Assembly (NCBI GenBank): GCA_022822405.1
Contig: JAJEBT010000097.1
Span: 37,850-101,849 of the forward strand
Direction: 5' to 3'
Length of the DNA: 64,000 nucleotides
Source: Alphaproteobacteria bacterium
GTDB lineage: Bacteria > Pseudomonadota > Alphaproteobacteria > MPNO01 > UBA830
The translations under genes and the position numbers were made by a program. Positions 61,508-64,000 of this stretch are shown here, piece after piece. Under the pieces are notes generated by a model. That model searched no databases. It saw only the letters and a list, made by a program, of their open reading frames with translations, and had not been told where the DNA came from. Positions within the stretch are counted from its first letter, which is position 1; each line of letters opens with the position of its first letter.

Positions 61508-62194
61508 TCAGAGCCCGAGCAATTCCGGCAATTCGGTAAGCGTCGTTATTTCGGCTTGCGGCCCCGCCGGCAGGTGCTCGGGCAGTTGCCCTCCACGATT
61601 GACCCAGACGCTGAGAAAGCCGAACGAGGCGGCGCCGTGTGCATCCCACGCGTTCGAGGACTGGAAGGCGATCTGGCTAGCGGGTACCTTCAACCGATCG
61701 GTTGCGAGCTGATAGACCGATGGGTGGGGCTTGAAGATACCAACGCTCTGCACCGAGAGAATTTCATCGAGCAGCCCGTATATGCCCGCGCTCTTGGCGG
61801 CGCTGATCAGCATCGAGACATCCCCGTTTGAAAGGATCGCCGTTTTCTTGCCCGACTCCTTGAGGCGGGTGAGGGTGTCGGCGACTTCCGGAAAGGAAGA
61901 CAGCTGCAGGTAGAGTTCCATGAGCCGGCTGCGCAGGGCGGGATCGGTGAGGCCGACACGCTTCATGGCGTAGTCAAGCGCATTGCCCGTTATCTCCCAG
62001 AAATCGGCGTGCCGTCCCATGAGGCTGTGCAACCATGTGTATTGAAGCTGACGCTCGCGCCAGATCACCGACAGCTCCCGGGTCTTGTCGTCGAGTTTGT
62101 CCCTTGCCTGCTCGGCAGGGGAATGAATGTCGAACAGGGTGCCGTACGCGTCGAAAACACAGGCTTGGACATCGTCGAATCTCGAATCCGGCAT
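61508..62194 (-). CDS. Haloacid dehalogenase type II (HAD superfamily)
   Basis: The product is 228 residues. The nucleophilic aspartate is in ACVFDAYGTLFD, motif II in AILSNGD, the lysine in GIFKPHPSVY and motif IV in FQSSNAWDAHGA (SSNAWD), all as in L-2-haloacid dehalogenases. The ATG at 62194 follows GAGAGGAAA. It should hydrolyse L-2-haloacids or a related alpha-substituted acid to the D-hydroxy acid. Upstream of the PLP dehydratase gene in a two-gene unit. Confidence 0.92.
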   Translation of the reverse strand: MPDSRFDDVQACVFDAYGTLFDIHSPAEQARDKLDDKTRELSVIWRERQLQYTWLHSLMGRHADFWEITGNALDYAMKRVGLTDPALRSRLMELYLQLSSFPEVADTLTRLKESGKKTAILSNGDVSMLISAAKSAGIYGLLDEILSVQSVGIFKPHPSVYQLATDRLKVPASQIAFQSSNAWDAHGAASFGFLSVWVNRGGQLPEHLPAGPQAEITTLTELPELLGL

Positions 62195-62688
62195 CGAATT
62201 TCCTCTCAGGCAACTGTTCCGGGAAGCAACGGCCCATGCAACTGCCCCCGGCTCGCCATGGCAACCGGAGGAGGCAGCATCACGAGACTGCACCGCTGGC
62301 GAAAGAGCTGCGGCTCTCGATACGCGTCCAGAGTGTTGGTCCCCGATCAGCAGAAAACCATACACGTCGGACGCTATCACGGGCAACCGGGTTTTCGAGA
62401 GCGTACATATGGTCCCTGTCCCGGCAGGAGTCCCGTGCGCGGCGGCCGCGGTCTACCGCCAGAAGCGACCGGTATCGTTGCGAGAGGATGCTCGTCAGCG
62501 ATCAAGGTAGGAACAGGCCGGAGTATGCCCGCACGCGTGGTTTCGGGCTGTGTGGCTGGTCAACGGTTCTGTCATGGCTCTGATTTCCCGGCTCGTGATT
62601 TCCGGGATCCGGAGCGCGTTCGGAAAACTTCAAAACCCGGTCCGCTGTCCAGCTTGATCGTTCCGTGGCCAGCAGCTAGCATCTTCCC
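62195..62688. other. Divergent intergenic region, 494 bp
   Basis: No gene or RNA was recognised. The right end contains the TauD-family promoter (62654-62682). The rest shows no dyad or repeat that stands out. Confidence 0.5.
62654..62682 (+). promoter_or_regulatory. Promoter placing transcription start at the dioxygenase ATG
   Basis: TTGATC (62654-62659), a 17-nt spacer and TAGCAT (62677-62682). The ATG at 62689 is 6-7 nt beyond the -10 and has no ribosome binding site, so the mRNA may be leaderless. Confidence 0.5.
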
Positions 62689-63534
62689 ATGACCGGCTTC
62701 ACGCTTCACAAGCTGCACAGATCGCTTGGCGCTGAAGTGCGCGGCCTTGATCTTGCGCAACCGCTTGATCCGACGACGCGCGATGCCTTGATTGAGGCTT
62801 GGCTTGAACACATGGTTCTGCTGTTCCGGGGCCAGGAGCTGTCGCCGGAGACGCAACGGCGGTTCTGCGAGAATTTCGGGCCGCTCGGCGAACGGTCGCG
62901 CAAGGCGGATGATCGGCCCGAGGGTGCTGGCGTAGAGCATGAGATGCTCGTCACGAACGTGCGCAGGGACGGGGTTCCCATCGGCTCCCTGCCGGATGGT
63001 GAGATGTATTTCCACCACGACAAGTGCTATGTGCCTGTGCCGGATTGGGGCACCATGCTGTACGCGATGGTGGTCACCGATACCGGCGGTCATACGCTGT
63101 TCGCCAACATGTGCGAAGCTCTCGAGACCCTGCCCGACGATCTCAGAAGTACGATAGACGGGCGCCGAGTTCTCCACATGTACAAGTATCATCCCACGGA
63201 ACGTGTCGAACTTGAGGACGACATCGGGCGCCATGACCATTGCTGGCAGCCGGCAGTGGTGACTCACCCAAGAAGCGGGCGGCGGGCGCTCTATATCAAC
63301 GAATTGATGACGGCCCTGATCGATGGCTACAGCGAGGAGGAAAGCTGCGGGATTCGTGATGCGCTGATGGCCCATGTAAGGTCCGCCAACGTCATCTACG
63401 AGCATAAATGGAAGAAGGGCGACCTCGTGATGTGGGACAACTGGTGCACCATGCATGCCCGAACGGATTTTCCGCCCGAGCAGACCAGAATGCTCCGGAG
63501 ATACACGATCCGGGGACAGGCCTTGACGGCGTGA
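62689..63534 (+). CDS. TauD/TfdA-family Fe(II)/2-oxoglutarate dioxygenase
   Basis: The product is 281 residues. The iron ligands are H and D of FHHDKCYVP (about residues 106-114) and the distal H in TMHARTDFPPEQ; TRMLRRYTIRG carries the 2-oxoglutarate-binding arginine. ADDRPEGAGVEHEM and HMYKYHPTE are family-like loops. It hydroxylates a small substrate with release of succinate and CO2; taurine, sulfonates and aryloxyacids are known substrates in the family. Followed 60 bp on by a PhyH-family gene in the same direction. Confidence 0.9.
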   Translation: MTGFTLHKLHRSLGAEVRGLDLAQPLDPTTRDALIEAWLEHMVLLFRGQELSPETQRRFCENFGPLGERSRKADDRPEGAGVEHEMLVTNVRRDGVPIGSLPDGEMYFHHDKCYVPVPDWGTMLYAMVVTDTGGHTLFANMCEALETLPDDLRSTIDGRRVLHMYKYHPTERVELEDDIGRHDHCWQPAVVTHPRSGRRALYINELMTALIDGYSEEESCGIRDALMAHVRSANVIYEHKWKKGDLVMWDNWCTMHARTDFPPEQTRMLRRYTIRGQALTA

Positions 63535-63594
63535 GCGGGCAGGCAGGGATTCCCGCGGCCCGGGGGTGTTTCCCGGAGGGCGAAAGGGCAAGTG

Positions 63595-64000
63595 ATGCCG
63601 CGTATTCTCAGTGATGGGCAGGTCGAAGACTACCGCTCCAGGGGTTTCGTGTTTCCCGTACGCGCGCTGACACCTGACGAAGCATCTGCCGCGACCGCGA
63701 AGGTGGAAGCCTTCGAAGCCGAATATGGCTGCGAGGCTCAGCAGAAACTGGCGTTCAAAGCGCATCTGCCCTTCAGGTGGCTGAACGACATCATACGCCA
63801 CCCGCGCATCCTAGACGCGGTCGAGGATGTCATCGGTCCCGACATCCTGTGCTGGGGGACGGCGTTTTTCCAGAAGAATGCACACGACCCCCGTTTCGTG
63901 TCATGGCATCAGGACAAGTTCTATTACGGCCTCGAGCCGTCCGAAACTTGCACAGCCTGGCTTGCGTTTACGCCCAGTACCCTGGAATCGGGATGCGTCC
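63595..64000 (+). CDS. Phytanoyl-CoA dioxygenase (PhyH) family protein (N-terminal part, cut by window edge)
   Basis: From the ATG at 63595 (preceded by GAAAGGG), 135 codons are visible: MPRILSDGQVEDYRSRG and SWHQDKFYYGLEPSETCTAW. The HxD iron-binding pair is in WHQDK; the distal histidine and arginine lie beyond the edge. PhyH enzymes are Fe(II)/2-oxoglutarate hydroxylases of diverse small molecules. Two such enzymes of different families in tandem suggest successive hydroxylations of one substrate (inference). Confidence 0.85.
   Translation, partial: MPRILSDGQVEDYRSRGFVFPVRALTPDEASAATAKVEAFEAEYGCEAQQKLAFKAHLPFRWLNDIIRHPRILDAVEDVIGPDILCWGTAFFQKNAHDPRFVSWHQDKFYYGLEPSETCTAWLAFTPSTLESGCV

Overview
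The window is a gene-dense chromosomal segment of an alphaproteobacterium. By eye it is about 63-65% G+C, with ATGA/TGATG overlaps inside operons, GTG and TTG starts, AGGAG-type ribosome binding sites, and a recA-alaS neighbourhood that is common in this class. A free-living, heterotrophic Rhodospirillales-like organism fits the many paralogous catabolic genes, but the exact lineage cannot be fixed from the sequence alone. No insertion sequence, prophage, CRISPR array or rRNA gene was seen. There is one tRNA gene, tRNA-Gly(CCC).

Layout. 1-2.5 kb: the start of a class V aminotransferase and an NtaA-type flavin monooxygenase (minus strand). 2.5-7.2 kb: a branched-chain amino acid/amide ABC importer operon in which permease LivM and ATPase LivG are one polypeptide. 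7.6-13 kb: cytochrome c', cytochrome b561, three glutathione S-transferases and an HpaI-type aldolase; two of the transferases lie in visibly AT-richer DNA. 13.3-19.2 kb: a thiamine-diphosphate enzyme, a carboxymuconolactone-decarboxylase-like protein, an enoyl-CoA hydratase, an acyl-CoA synthetase and a Rieske oxygenase. 19.4-22.3 kb: a cold-shock protein with an elaborate promoter, a TrmO/TsaC-like pair acting on tRNA position 37, and an aminotransferase. 22.3-26.1 kb: an LLM oxidoreductase-MarR operon, an alpha/beta hydrolase and a fumarylacetoacetate-hydrolase-family (FAH) enzyme. 26.5-27.1 kb: a ParDE toxin-antitoxin module with its own operator. 27.5-35 kb: a glyoxalase-fold protein, then an isovaleryl-CoA dehydrogenase / LeuCD-like / methylcrotonyl-CoA carboxylase operon. 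35.2-42.3 kb: a SWIM-SNF2 helicase, recA and alaS. 42.4-53.2 kb: an unrecognised 455-residue protein, a LOG-family protein, an acyl-CoA synthetase, a TauE exporter, an arylsulfotransferase-like protein coupled to a CoA-transferase, ChaC, and an SDR-methyltransferase-aldolase string. 53.2-56.7 kb: tRNA-Gly and a four-gene FAH/DUF120/enolase-superfamily/FAH operon. 56.7-64 kb: an Amt transporter, a Rieske/small protein/amidohydrolase operon, a serine/threonine dehydratase-like enzyme with a HAD dehalogenase, and two non-haem iron dioxygenases, the last cut by the window edge.

How it works together. Most of the window is peripheral carbon catabolism: uptake of branched-chain amino acids, leucine breakdown to 3-methylglutaconyl-CoA, and several small modules (oxygenase, CoA-ligase, FAH-type hydrolase, aldolase, amidohydrolase) whose substrates cannot be named from sequence. 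The informational core (recA, alaS, SNF2 helicase, cold-shock protein, tRNA-A37 modification) is interspersed. The most unusual items are the LeuCD pair inside a leucine-degradation operon, the archaeal-type riboflavin-kinase-like DUF120 protein in a duplicated FAH operon, the Rieske/helical protein/amidohydrolase operon with a structured leader, an arylsulfotransferase without an export signal, and several operator-like dyads embedded in promoters.
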